Assembly: GCA_950097015.1 (NCBI GenBank)
Contig: CATNEN010000013.1
Coordinates: forward strand, 310,001 to 374,000
Source of the DNA: Macrostomum hystrix
Lineage: Eukaryota; Platyhelminthes; Macrostomidae
Length of the DNA stretch: 64,000 nt
Direction of reading: 5' to 3'
This document shows, piece by piece, positions 25,857 to 35,944 of the stretch; the stretch's first letter is position 1; every line of letters starts with the position of its first letter. The translations under genes and the position numbers were made by a program. A model generated the notes under the pieces. That model ran no database searches. It had not been told where the DNA came from and worked only from the letters and a program-made list of their open reading frames with translations.

Positions 25857-26270
25857 AAGAAAAAGTAAATTGGAAAGCGTCACTTCACGAATGCAGCCTC
25901 AATAACCAATATTGATTTCACTCTAATTATGAAACTGATCGCACTAATAATGGTTGGATATCAAGGAACATTGTTCTAAAAGGACTAGAGCTGTAGAAAG
26001 TTGCTATGCTTTTCGTAGATTATCGCAATCGATATAATTGCAGCACTTAGATTGTGTGCAAGTCTTCAATGACGGCAGTACCTGGAATTTTAAACAAACA
26101 CCTTTTTGCGTAATACAAAACACGATTGAAGCGCTTGAGTGAGGCAAATCCATTACACTCTTATTGATCAGCAGCGATTGCTTTAATAGTCAGATACGAG
26201 CTCTGCCTTTTATGTGAAATAGTTGGTTATTTAATTCGATACCTGTAATGTGGACATGAGGTAAAAGATA
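25857..26270 (+). other. 3' flank of the secreted-peptide gene
   Basis: AT-rich, non-coding, presumably 3' UTR in part. No clean AATAAA directly after the stop was identified. Confidence 0.4.
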
Positions 26271-26574
26271 ATGGGTCATTGGATACGATGGGTCATACTG
26301 TGGGTCATGGGAGATGATGGGTCATGGGAGATGATGGGTCATGGGAGATGATGGGTCATGGGAGATGATGGGTCATGGGAGATGATGGGTCATGGGAGAT
26401 GATGAGTCATGGGAGATGATGGGTCATGGGAGATGATGGGTCATGGGAGATGATGGGTCATGGGAGATGATGGGTCATGGGAGATGATGGGTCATGGGAG
26501 ATGATGGGTCATGGGAGATGATGGGTCATGGGAGATGATGGGTCATGGGAGATGATGGGTCATGGGAGATGATG
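26271..26574. repeat. 17-bp array, about 17 copies
   Basis: The unit is GGGAGATGATGGGTCAT, nearly perfect from 26300 on, with one copy reading GATGAGTCAT. It lies between the peptide gene and the retrotransposon. Confidence 0.95.
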
Positions 26575-26988
26575 GAGCTAAATAGTCCTGAATTTTGGCA
26601 TTTTACCAGGCTAATCGCGTTACGTTACGTTAATTTTAACAATTCGTTTTTTGTTATTATGCTCATCAATGCTTCTCAGTAAACTTTTGACCAATTCTGA
26701 AGGTTCCGTCACTGATTAGAATATTACACCACAGATAGTCATCGTACAGTACACAACACGGCTCATACGTATACGTCTCTGCACTATTATTGTAACCTGG
26801 CGTCATTCTCCACTGGCGCTAAAAATAGAACGGGATAGGGAGAGACCTTACACGCCCCGCAGTGGGGTGGGGCGGATTGGCCGCCACACCCAATAGGCGG
26901 GCAGCTTGCGAGTGGCGACACGCGCTGCAATATTTTGTGCCAGCGTGGATGTAATAAGATTTCTAACTATGTGCAATTTACAAGCGTA
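26575..26988. other. spacer before the retrotransposon
   Basis: Unique non-coding sequence with a moderately GC-rich portion (26850-26935). No gene seen. Confidence 0.5.
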
Positions 26989-26992
26989 GACC

Positions 26993-27365
26993 TGTAACGT
27001 TTTCGTAATGAATCAGAGAACAAAGGCGGTGGTTCTTTTCGGTTGTTTGTCGATCGTATGACCGAGAGCTTGAGGAAGGTTGGAGATTGCACTCCTTGGC
27101 TACTTATATTTATAGTGTCCAACGGAATATTCTAGAATGTTTTATTGCATTATAACAAAGTTAATATTCGGAAATAACTATAGTACGAAATATGTGACGA
27201 TAAAGTATTATCTGAGTCTTATAATTAACTGCAAGCTGATTAATAGAAATATAACATTTACTTTTGAGAACTTCTAGAAATTCTGAGAAAATTATAGAAG
27301 GATTTGACTTAGAATATTCTCGAAGATTACCTAATTTAGACAATACGGTACACTGCAATGTTACA
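26993..27365 (-). repeat. 3' LTR of the CsRn1-like element
   Basis: 373 bp, TG...CA ends, identical by eye to the copy at 31702-32074. A 66-codon minus-strand frame occurs in both LTRs and is incidental. Confidence 0.95.
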
Positions 27366-27369
27366 ATAG

Positions 27370-27377
27370 TCCCCCCT
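27370..27377 (-). promoter_or_regulatory. polypurine tract for plus-strand priming
   Basis: On the minus strand AGGGGGGA lies 4 nt upstream of the 3' LTR, the expected place for the polypurine primer used in LTR-element replication. Confidence 0.75.
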
Positions 27378-27470
27378 GCGGGAGACGGAGTCTCCTAAAA
27401 TAATGCGTTGGCGGGGCTTAACGTACCGTATGATAGGGTAGAGTTATGAAAAAAAATTAAATATTCGACA

Positions 27471-30400
27471 TTAAAAATATAGGTAATCATTGTTGTTTTT
27501 GAAGCGCACGTGCCGGCCACTCCTGGTAGTCCTTGGTGCTCTCGCCGCCACCGGAGTCGTCCGTGGTGGCAATGCGATGTCGCTCTGCGCCCGATCCTTG
27601 GACGGTTGAGCTTGGTCGGGTGGCTTTGGACGAGGTGTGGCAGCGGCGGTACGGAGCGGCTTCAGGCGGTCGATTGACACTGCCTCCTGCTGACCTGGGT
27701 GGAGCTCCAGAATGAAGAACTTTGCCGTCCGACGTATGACCGGGTAGGGCCCCTGGTAGGGTGCTTCCAAGGGTTTGCGGACGCGATCCACTCGCACCCA
27801 GACCTTTTCCGCCGTCCAGAGGTCTGCTGGGATGTATCGCTTGGCCGTCGAAGGCGAAGGTCGCGCGCCGTCGTCGGTGATATCGTCCATTCGAAGCCGT
27901 AGATCATTGGGGTCGACGTCCTCGGTGGCCAGGACTCTCGGCAGCATCGGATGCTCTCCTGTGAGACGCGTGAAAGGGCTGACTCCATCCTCGTCCGGGT
28001 TGATGTGCATGGCGAGTAGTGCGAGGGGCAGGTTGTCGAGCCACTCCTGTCCATGAGCCTTCAGGATGTGCTTGAGCGTCCGGTGAGCTCGCTCGATCTT
28101 CCCGTTGGTCTGCGGATGGTACGCTGTCGTCCGAAGCCGGTAGAAGCCGACGCTGGTAGCCAGGATGTTGAAGAGGTCCGCTTCGAACTGCGCGCCGCGG
28201 TCGGTGACGACGTAGAGGGGTACGCCGAATCGCGAGATCCAGGATGCTAGGAAAGCGGACGCGACACTCTGAGCCGTGATGGACTCGATCGGCGTTGCTT
28301 CGATCCAGCTCGTGCCTCGGTCTATCATGGTGAGCAGGTACCGTGGAGTTAGGCCGCATGAGACGTCGTGCTTTCGCTCGGGAACTGGCAACGGGCCGAC
28401 AATGTCGATGTGGACGGTCTCAAACCGGTTTGAAGGCAGATCGAACGCTGGGGTGCCGGATATGGTGTGGCGGCTGACCTTGTTGCGCTGGCAGGTCTGG
28501 CAGGCTCGGCAGTAGTCTTTGATATCCGCGCGCATGTTGGGCCAGAAGTAGCGCGACGTGATGAGGCGAGCTGTCTTGCGGAAACCGAAGTGTCCGATGT
28601 CATGAAAGTGTTGCAGCGTCGCTCGTCGCATCGACTCCGGTATGACCGGGCGCGGGTAGCTCGAGGAGGTCTCACAAAGAATCGTCCGCTGTCCGTTCAC
28701 CGGGAAGGGTCGGCAGCCCTCGGATGGCTGCAGCTGCTCCTTTGCCTGACGCTCGGCGATGGCCGGGATGTCGATGGGTGTTGTCGGTAGGACGCTGTTG
28801 ACCGGGGTGGTGCCCTCGTCAAGCCGGGATAGCGCATCAGCTATGATGTTGTCGGAGCCGCGGATATAGGTGATATCCACGACGTACTCGGCGATAACGC
28901 TCAGGTACCGTTGATTCCGGTCGGAGGTGCCGGTGTTGCTGCTGCGGAACGCCTGGGCGAGGGGTTTGTGATCCGTGAAGACTGTTACCTTGCGACCCTC
29001 GATCAGGCTCCGGAAGTGCAGAACAGCGAGGTACACTGCGAGAAGTTCCCTGTCGAAAGCTGAGTACTTCTGTTGTGCTGCCGACAGTTTCTTGCTGAAC
29101 AAGCCAATGGGCGTCGTGGTAGCGTCGGTCGATTGATGCAGAGCTGCGCCGACGCTGCTGGACGAAGCATCAGTGACGAGACTGTATGAGTCGCACTTGG
29201 GGTCCGGGTGCTGCAGCAGAAGTCTCTCCGCTAAGGTTGCCTTGAGCTTGTCAAAGGCCTGTTGATGAGCCGGGTCCCATCTGTAGGATCTCGGAGACTG
29301 CAGTGTTGTAGTGACGAGATCCTGCAGAGGTGTTGCGATTTCGGCGAACTGCGGGACAAAGCGTCGGTAGAACCCGATGACGCCGAGGAATCGACGCAGG
29401 GCGTGGGGGTCCTTGGGAGCCGGCCACTGGCGGATGGTGTCGACCTTGGATGCGAGAGGCCGTATGCCCTCGGCTGATACCTGATGTCCCAGGAAGGTCA
29501 CCTCGCGCTGCATGAAGGCGCACTTGTTGAGCTGCGCTTTGAGTCCGTGCTGGGCCAGACGTTGCAGGACTGCTTCCATGTGCTGCAGGTGTTCCTCCTC
29601 GCTGGGGGAGGCAACCAGCAGGTCGTCGATGTAGGCGACCGCGAACGGAAGTCCGCGCAGAACGCTGTCAATGAAACGCTGGAATGTTTGTGCTGCGTTC
29701 CTCAGGCCGAATGGCATCCGGGTCCATTCGTAGAGACCAAACGGTGTAATGATGGCGGTCTTCGGGATGTCCTCCTCGGCGATCGGAATCTGGTGGTACG
29801 CTCGTACGAGGTCCAGTTTCGAGAAGACCCTCGCGCCGTGAAGACTTCTTGTGAAGCACTGAATGTGCGGAATCGGATAGTTGTCCGGCTTGGTGAGCTT
29901 GTTGAGTTGCCGGTAGTCGCCACAGGGTCGCCATTTGCCGTTGGGGACGCCGTTGTCCTTCTTGGGGACCATGTGTAGTGGTGACGCCCAGTTGCTGGCG
30001 GAAGGCCGAAGGTATCCGGCGTCGATCAGCTGCTGGAATTCGTCCTTGGCGATCGCCAACTTCTCGGGATGTAGCTGTCGAGCTTTGGCGTGAACTGGCG
30101 GGTGCTCGTAGGTGATGATATGGTGCTTCGTGTCGTGCCCGACCTCCTCGGCTTTGGGCAAGCGGCCGCCTTCGACGTACGAGAATGTGTCCTTAAAACG
30201 GTCGATGAGCTGCTGGACTCGCGCGTCACAGTGCTCCGGGTACGCTAAGGAGATGGCAAAGGTGTCGAGCTGCAAGCTGGCGACAGGCAGCGTCTGCGTG
30301 TGCAGGTTCGTTTCTGGATCCACCAGCTGTCGGGCCTTGCAGTCCACGAGCAATCCGAACTGAGACAGAAAGTCGTACCCGAGAATCGGCTGAATGACGG

Positions 30401-30860
30401 TGGCGACGAGGAAGGTCCACTTAAACGATCGGCGAAGACCTCGGATGGCAATGGTGAGCGTAATCTCTCCGGAAACAGGAATGGACTCACCGGTGGCGGT
30501 TGTCAATCGGTACCCGGTTGCTTGGAGAGCCTGGTGGAGGTACTTTGTCGGAATGATGGACACGGCCGCGCCTGTGTCGACAAGAAAGGAGAGGCACCTG
30601 TTGCTGAAGGTGAGGTCTACCACCAGGAAGTTTTTTCTCGCCGCACTCCCAGGCTCGACGCTACTCACTGCGGCGTGGTGGGCAGCGCCATCCTGTTTCC
30701 CGGGGCCTGACTGTGTCGCACTGGCGACGAAGAACGCGATTGAGCAGGCGTCGTCTCGTTGTTCGAGAGAACATGCGGGGAGTGCCCGGGCGTCTTCGGA
30801 AATTGGCACCATCGGCGACAGGGGCGAGCTTGGAGACCGTAGAAAACGTGCGCGCGGCAT
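27471..30860 (-). CDS. Pol polyprotein of the CsRn1-like retrotransposon
   Basis: An open frame of 1129 codons. Aspartic protease DTGA at 95-98. Reverse transcriptase at about 230-420 with YIDD at 410-413. RNase H at about 555-680 (TDASSSS, FDRELLA, TDHKPL). Integrase zinc finger H753-x3-H757 with C787-xx-C790. Integrase core D819, D887 and E923, which gives the expected 35-residue spacing between the last two. A GPY motif at 1038-1040 in the C-terminal module. All catalytic residues are present and there is no stop or frameshift. The frame overlaps gag and lies -1 to it, so translation most likely enters by slippage at 30695-30701 and not at the first ATG. Confidence 0.95.
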   Translation of the reverse strand: MPRARFLRSPSSPLSPMVPISEDARALPACSLEQRDDACSIAFFVASATQSGPGKQDGAAHHAAVSSVEPGSAARKNFLVVDLTFSNRCLSFLVDTGAAVSIIPTKYLHQALQATGYRLTTATGESIPVSGEITLTIAIRGLRRSFKWTFLVATVIQPILGYDFLSQFGLLVDCKARQLVDPETNLHTQTLPVASLQLDTFAISLAYPEHCDARVQQLIDRFKDTFSYVEGGRLPKAEEVGHDTKHHIITYEHPPVHAKARQLHPEKLAIAKDEFQQLIDAGYLRPSASNWASPLHMVPKKDNGVPNGKWRPCGDYRQLNKLTKPDNYPIPHIQCFTRSLHGARVFSKLDLVRAYHQIPIAEEDIPKTAIITPFGLYEWTRMPFGLRNAAQTFQRFIDSVLRGLPFAVAYIDDLLVASPSEEEHLQHMEAVLQRLAQHGLKAQLNKCAFMQREVTFLGHQVSAEGIRPLASKVDTIRQWPAPKDPHALRRFLGVIGFYRRFVPQFAEIATPLQDLVTTTLQSPRSYRWDPAHQQAFDKLKATLAERLLLQHPDPKCDSYSLVTDASSSSVGAALHQSTDATTTPIGLFSKKLSAAQQKYSAFDRELLAVYLAVLHFRSLIEGRKVTVFTDHKPLAQAFRSSNTGTSDRNQRYLSVIAEYVVDITYIRGSDNIIADALSRLDEGTTPVNSVLPTTPIDIPAIAERQAKEQLQPSEGCRPFPVNGQRTILCETSSSYPRPVIPESMRRATLQHFHDIGHFGFRKTARLITSRYFWPNMRADIKDYCRACQTCQRNKVSRHTISGTPAFDLPSNRFETVHIDIVGPLPVPERKHDVSCGLTPRYLLTMIDRGTSWIEATPIESITAQSVASAFLASWISRFGVPLYVVTDRGAQFEADLFNILATSVGFYRLRTTAYHPQTNGKIERAHRTLKHILKAHGQEWLDNLPLALLAMHINPDEDGVSPFTRLTGEHPMLPRVLATEDVDPNDLRLRMDDITDDGARPSPSTAKRYIPADLWTAEKVWVRVDRVRKPLEAPYQGPYPVIRRTAKFFILELHPGQQEAVSIDRLKPLRTAAATPRPKPPDQAQPSKDRAQSDIALPPRTTPVAARAPRTTRSGRHVRFKNNNDYLYF

Positions 30861-31678
30861 ATGACCGGACGTTGGCCCGGTTTAAAGGGCTTCATGCCGC
30901 CCCGATTCGGCTTCCGAGCCTGGCTGGAGTCGCCGTGCGATGTCGCGGGGAGGGCCGCGACCATGCTAGGCAGAGCAGCGTTGACTTTGCCGAATGTGTT
31001 CTGGACTGCGAACATCGAGTCGGCGATTGAAGCGAGTTCTGCTGGCGACTGGTGCTGAAAGCCGGATAGAGCGATGCGAAATTCGTTGGGTAGGCAGCGC
31101 AGCAGCGTTGCCTTGACCATGTCGGGGCAGGCGGACGGCTGGATTCCGCATTGCGACATCTTGGCCGTGAGTCGTTGCAGAAAGATGGACGGCTTATCTC
31201 CGCCGAGGTCCGAAGTAGCCAGCAGGTCGTTGATTTTCTCCTGCTTGCTCTTTTGCATCATATTGCAGACGCTTGTCTTCAGAGCAGCGTAGTTGGCTAC
31301 GGTCTCGGCCGTCAGGAGCACAGAGGCGATGTCCTCAGGCAGGTTTGCAACGAGATGATGGTACTGAGTATCCTCCGACGTGATGCGTGCCAGCTTGAAT
31401 TGTGACTCGAGAGTCTGAAACCACGCATCGGGGTTATTGCGGTAGAATGGTGGTGCCTTAACGCTTACAGCTGCTAACGTGGGTTGGAAAACTGGCAGTG
31501 GCATAGAGTCTGCGACGACGTAAGGCTGACCTAACGATGTAGGAGCAATGGTGATGCTGCTGGGCTGGCTCATGGGCGGAGGCGCGGCGCTTGTGGTAGC
31601 GCTTGGCTGACTGACTACCGGTGTAGGAGTTGGATTGCTGTCCGACGGTGAAGTCGTTTCCTCGCTGGGATTTATCAT
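30665..31678 (-). CDS. Gag of the CsRn1-like retrotransposon
   Basis: 337 codons from the ATG at 31678 (MINPSEETT). The open frame extends upstream into the LTR, but this is the first ATG after the primer-binding site. A Ser/Thr/Pro-rich N terminus precedes a capsid-like helical region ([19 protein letters not shown] onward). Near the end there is a CRAH...C...C finger of the C-x2-H-x9-C-x3-C type that is characteristic of CsRn1-group elements and replaces the usual CCHC knuckle. The stop at 30665 lies inside pol. Gag packages the element RNA into virus-like particles. Confidence 0.9.
   Translation of the reverse strand: MINPSEETTSPSDSNPTPTPVVSQPSATTSAAPPPMSQPSSITIAPTSLGQPYVVADSMPLPVFQPTLAAVSVKAPPFYRNNPDAWFQTLESQFKLARITSEDTQYHHLVANLPEDIASVLLTAETVANYAALKTSVCNMMQKSKQEKINDLLATSDLGGDKPSIFLQRLTAKMSQCGIQPSACPDMVKATLLRCLPNEFRIALSGFQHQSPAELASIADSMFAVQNTFGKVNAALPSMVAALPATSHGDSSQARKPNRGGMKPFKPGQRPVICRAHVFYGLQARPCRRWCQFPKTPGHSPHVLSNNETTPAQSRSSSPVRHSQAPGNRMALPTTPQ
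30695..30701 (-). promoter_or_regulatory. programmed -1 frameshift site (GGGAAAC)
   Basis: On the minus strand the heptamer reads G GGA AAC in the gag frame, the X XXY YYZ arrangement of -1 slippery sites. Slippage by one base places the ribosome in the pol frame, which is open here and continues to the protease. Ten more sense codons follow in gag before its stop. GC-rich sequence (GGCG...CGCC) follows about 5 nt downstream and could form the stimulatory stem, which I could not fold. Confidence 0.75.
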
Positions 31679-31682
31679 GTTT

Positions 31683-31699
31683 GTCGCCTCACCGGACCA
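31683..31699 (-). promoter_or_regulatory. primer-binding site
   Basis: Two bases inside the 5' LTR the minus strand reads TGGTCCGGTGAGGCGAC. It starts with TGG, complementary to a tRNA CCA end. The priming tRNA was not identified. Confidence 0.7.
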
Positions 31700-31701
31700 G
31701 T

Positions 31702-32074
31702 TGTAACGTTTTCGTAATGAATCAGAGAACAAAGGCGGTGGTTCTTTTCGGTTGTTTGTCGATCGTATGACCGAGAGCTTGAGGAAGGTTGGAGATTGCA
31801 CTCCTTGGCTACTTATATTTATAGTGTCCAACGGAATATTCTAGAATGTTTTATTGCATTATAACAAAGTTAATATTCGGAAATAACTATAGTACGAAAT
31901 ATGTGACGATAAAGTATTATCTGAGTCTTATAATTAACTGCAAGCTGATTAATAGAAATATAACATTTACTTTTGAGAACTTCTAGAAATTCTGAGAAAA
32001 TTATAGAAGGATTTGACTTAGAATATTCTCGAAGATTACCTAATTTAGACAATACGGTACACTGCAATGTTACA
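31702..32074 (-). repeat. 5' LTR of the CsRn1-like element
   Basis: Same length and sequence as the LTR at 26993-27365. It is followed by GACC, the right half of the target-site duplication. Confidence 0.95.
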
Positions 32075-32078
32075 GACC

Positions 32079-32873
32079 CAATTCGCCATTCACTAACAAT
32101 AAAAGCATGATTCAGTCGACGAAGCCGGGATATCTTTTGAAGTTGAAAATGAAAAAAATTAAAACTATTAGTTACATGACCACGTCGTTGATTGTTAAGC
32201 TACTCAGGATAATCTGATGTAAGCTGATGGGTAAAAGTTCCGTTGTAAAACTCGTCAATAACTCTGAAATCTTCAAAGAAAAAAGGATAAATTAAAAGAA
32301 AATTACAAGAGACATCTGACAAATGTTAAACTCTCCTATCCACTGTTGAGATAGATTAACTGCACATAAAAATCAATAAAGTATATCTTAAATTTGGGCT
32401 CAGCTAATGCGCATATATAATAGAAATTTGTAAAATACAGCAATAACAAAATTGATCGGTATATCATAGGAAATCTAATTAGAATCTACAAAAAATAAAT
32501 CTGAAAGTAATGGCTCATTAGAACAAATATTACATCATCTGAGAGAAAAAGCATTTTAACTGAATATATTGGGTACAATTTTTACTCCTGAACGCAGGGT
32601 AAATTTTTAATACAGCTACGCAAGCAGAATATAAAACGCAAATTTTAACGCTCATAAAATATACAATGCCAGCCAAGTCAGGTAAAGAAGCAAAAGTCAT
32701 AAAAATGTTTAACGCCATCTTGCTCCCCTTATATATACGCTGTGACAATAACTTTGATAAAAATAAGTCTTTCTAGCTCACTTAGACTTAAAAAATAATG
32801 CAGTTAAGAGAGTAATTTAGGAATTACTATAAGTAAAAAATCTGTTATCACAGTAAAAGTAATTGCAGCTGAC
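32079..32873. other. AT-rich spacer, 3' flank of the bZIP gene
   Basis: Non-coding. On the minus strand this is downstream of the bZIP stop, and the retrotransposon lies 800 bp beyond it. Several TTTATT (AATAAA on the minus strand) strings could serve for polyadenylation. Confidence 0.4.
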
Positions 32874-33614
32874 TTAGTCAGGATTCCCCATGTTTTGCAC
32901 AATCCATTGTTTGCATGTTGCCGCTATTGAACTGAAGTCATGAAGAATTATTGCCAGTCGCTGATTTTCCTCCTGAAGAGTAGCGATCGCTTCTTCCTTG
33001 ATCAATGTGTTCATTTTGCGACTGGCCCGCGACTTTCTCGACGCTGCATTGTTCTTCTCACGCCTGTCATTTTTGGAGTCCACTTGAATTTCCGATACGA
33101 TCAATGCCATCTTTTTAGAAGGACTCTCAGTCGGATCAACGTGACTCGACTTTCTTGAATTATGTTTACAATTATATCCTAGTCTAGAAGACAATTCTTC
33201 CTTAGATTGGCCTAATGCCTTGCACGGCCCAGACTCATGGTTAGGTACGCTACAGTCTTGACAGCTTATTATATCTGACTGACTGATACCTTTGCTATTA
33301 AGTTCTTCAATTACATCGTCGACAAATGAAGAGTCCTGAATGTCCCTGGGAAGAAAGCCGCTGTCAGTTGACAGGACTGACAGTTGAGTCTCGATTCTTG
33401 ACCGCGAAGTTAACCCATGTACTTGACGTGGTGCAGATGCTACGTCGTGATCAATATTTTCTCCTTGGAGGAAATATGATTCAGTGATAGCAGACTTAGG
33501 CTGCAAATCTCTTCTGGTAACTCTTGTTTTACTTCCGCTCGTTGCTCGCCATTTCGCTAATGTTGACGTAGTAGCCTGTTGACTCTCTGAAGACTCTATA
33601 TGTTTGCGGGCCAT
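32874..33614 (-). CDS. bZIP transcription factor, intronless
   Basis: 246 codons in one exon, starting at MARKHIESS. Residues 182-200 form a basic region (RREKNNAASRKSRASRK) with the N-x7-R signature (N188, R196) that contacts DNA. A short zipper follows with leucines at 213 and 220, an asparagine at 217 in the expected 'a' position, and F227. The zipper is only about three heptads, with K206 where a first leucine is expected, so it may dimerise with a partner bZIP. The first 180 residues are Ser/Asp-rich and look disordered, like an activation or phosphorylation region. The gene is more AT-rich than the exons to its right and carries no minisatellite. The subfamily is uncertain. Confidence 0.82.
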   Translation of the reverse strand: MARKHIESSESQQATTSTLAKWRATSGSKTRVTRRDLQPKSAITESYFLQGENIDHDVASAPRQVHGLTSRSRIETQLSVLSTDSGFLPRDIQDSSFVDDVIEELNSKGISQSDIISCQDCSVPNHESGPCKALGQSKEELSSRLGYNCKHNSRKSSHVDPTESPSKKMALIVSEIQVDSKNDRREKNNAASRKSRASRKMNTLIKEEAIATLQEENQRLAIILHDFSSIAATCKQWIVQNMGNPD

Positions 33615-34893
33615 GGATACAAATCGAGTGGAACAGTTTATACATTAATTTTTTGTGCTTCCAGCAAACAGCACGGCAAGACGAGTTTTCGTGGATGAAT
33701 TTGAATTTTGAAAAGAAGAAAATGAAAAGATTGAAGCAATTCGAAAAATAAAAATCTAATGCAATCAATTGCAACTAAAAATTACATATTAAGACACCCT
33801 AAACTATAAATATGTGTTTATTCTTAAGTTAAGACGTTTATTTTTGGACCTTAATATCGTTCTAATGCTAAAGTCTGAAAAATTTGTTTTACTATAGACA
33901 CGACTAATGCCGTAAAAACGGGACACCCACGTACGTAATTAACGTCAATTTCTTACATTTTCCATGAAAATCATTGGATTGTTTGACATCGTTTGCTATT
34001 GTAGTTTAATGACTTCAACATTAAAAACGTGATATATACACGTTAAAACAGGACAATTTTTTTTCTTTTTCTGTTGTTTTCATGATTTAAAAAATTATTT
34101 TGACAGGTGATTTTGACAGTTAACAGAACTTTGTCAGTTGACCCCATTCCTAAGTTGCTCAAAGATTTGTTTATGACTTGGCCTTTAGCAGTAGGTGTAG
34201 TCTTTACTCGTAGCATTATTGGTGCCACGGTCACAGTGTGTGGTTGGCTGCTGGAAGGCCTATTATAAATGTATATAATAATGTATATATGTATAGCTAA
34301 GGGGGTTGATGGTCATTTTGTCTGGCAATATATGATGCAGTCGTTTTGTCTGCCCTAGTCCTACGTTCGGTTTACTATATATAATACAAATGAAATATAT
34401 AGTGTACGTCTTTATACTTTACTAACACTATTGCATGAACATATAGCCTATAGACTTTCTTTATTCTCATTTAATATTTTCATAGACATACAAGTACTAG
34501 GCATATAATAAATCAATGGACATTTTTCTTGATTTTTTGATTGTTTTCTGGCATTCTCAAATAGCTTATAAAATACTCTATGATAGCTTTAGGCTTTCTA
34601 CACAACAGCTAATACTACAGGCATGCAATATAACTGAAATTATCACATTCTAAATTGTCAAATCTGGATGACAAGTTTGGATCTATGCTTGATTCAATGG
34701 TCTGATTATGAATATTTTGGTTAGCTGAATTTATGGACATAGGCCTATGTATGCACTTTATTCAATATTCAAAGAACCAGTGATCCTATAGAATCATTTT
34801 TATAGAAATTTCATTCTTTTTTTTTACTTAAGTCTAGAATTATTCAAAATTTAAAGGAACGAACAGTTCAATATGTGCTAGCAGCTAAATTGT
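33615..34893. other. AT-rich non-coding, 5' side of the bZIP gene
   Basis: No gene or repeat family recognised. AT-rich with TATATA strings at about 34270-34390. Confidence 0.5.
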
Positions 34894-35268
34894 TTATTAT
34901 AGTTCATCAATAATGCAAGAGAGCTGCAAGCAATGGCATATCATTTAGTGAACCTAGACCCGCAGCCAGCAAGGAGGCAATTCTGCCCATTTTGCTGACT
35001 CTTATGCCTAAGCATACACATGGTCAGATACTGTATGTAGGCATATACTCACACAGGTATGTACATCTGCCCTGACTTTCTCAATGCCAGGCAGTGTACA
35101 ATTCACTATGCCTTAGAGGTTGTCCCTCAATGACAAATTACACAACAAGCCCCTCTTTGTAGCAGTGCCCCAATAAATGTGGCCTTGGTGTGGCATCAAA
35201 CATTAAGGTCTAGGGCAAATATGTTAATTGCTCTGCCACCAATTGTTATTATTATTATAGTTCATCAA
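34894..35268 (-). mobile_element. SINE family B copy with 17-bp TSD (minus strand)
   Basis: TTATTATAGTTCATCAA occurs at 34894-34910 and 35252-35268. Between them, on the minus strand, is a SINE whose head (GGTGGCAGAGC...) resembles a class II (Ser/Leu-type) tRNA. Its body contains a TGTGTGAGTATATGCC-like segment and GCACAGT-type motifs shared with the copies at 37955 and 60445. Diverged, therefore old. Confidence 0.85.
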
Positions 35269-35944
35269 GCATTTGGGGTCATTAAGGCAAAATCCATATT
35301 AAATTTGTTGGTCAAACTTCATAGACAGACTATAGGAAACTATATACTATTTTGGCTTATAAGTAAGGTTTTGCTTAAGAGTGCTTGGCTAAGCTACCAA
35401 CACCTTTAGAACGTTTGGTCACTTGGAACCAAAGATATTAAAATAGCTTTATCTTAAGAGGAGAAAGTATTATTTGTTTAGGATTCTATTATTTAAGAAG
35501 TTATTCTTTTTGGTTTGGGGTGTTTTGTTGTTACTTTTTTGCTTATTGCTTGTATAAACAATATTGAATGTGGTAACTGTATTGGTTACATTTCTATTAC
35601 AAAAATAATATAAGTCTTGCATTTAGAAGAAGTTTGGCCTTCATTTTTTCTTCTGTCATATCAATGTTATCTTGTTGTGTTTCTATTCCCATTCCATTTT
35701 CTATTACTGCTAAGTAAATTGTGTAAAAGTTATATATTTTTTTGTAGAACTCTTCAATATGCATTGTTTTTTTGTTAATTTGTTTCCTAATTTATTTATT
35801 ATTTCGAACAATGCCAGTAATGTATTATAAATCTTCAATGTCTCCAATTCTATATTCTAATCTATAAAATTCTCTTCCTTTCCTAAGGCTAGAGTTTTCA
35901 GTCGTCTGCCAATATGGACTCACCAACCCAGTTGGTGCGGCCAC
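35269..35944 (+). other. 5' flank of MTG1
   Basis: AT-rich non-coding sequence. An ATG at 35911 opens a short frame that stops at 35958, out of frame with MTG1. It could be an upstream ORF if transcribed. Confidence 0.4.

Larger units (their letters stand above)
26993..32074 (-). mobile_element. complete Ty3/gypsy LTR retrotransposon, CsRn1-like
   Basis: A 5082-bp element bounded by two 373-bp LTRs that appear identical (26993-27365 and 31702-32074). Each LTR starts TGTAAC and ends GTTACA. GACC flanks it at 26989-26992 and 32075-32078 as a 4-bp target duplication. Coding is on the minus strand, so the right LTR is the 5' LTR. Order: 5' LTR, primer-binding site, gag, -1 frameshift, pol (protease, RT, RNase H, integrase, GPY module), polypurine tract, 3' LTR. 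The protease neighbourhood (FKWTF... ILGYDFL... LLVD) and the C-H-C-C gag finger point to the CsRn1 clade known from trematodes and arthropods. Identical LTRs and unbroken frames indicate a recent, possibly still active insertion. Confidence 0.95.

Noticed and set aside
25408-25905. Alternative plus and minus frames over exon 3 of the secreted peptide
   Set aside because: Only the frame joined from exon 2 gives paired cysteines. The other frames are low-complexity shadows of GC-rich glycine codons.
27533-30864. Numerous plus-strand and minus-strand frames inside the retrotransposon
   Set aside because: They are shadows of the intact pol and gag frames.
34043-34234. 63-codon minus-strand frame upstream of the bZIP gene
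   Set aside because: Short, AT-rich and without a domain. It contains a lysine/arginine-rich chance segment only.
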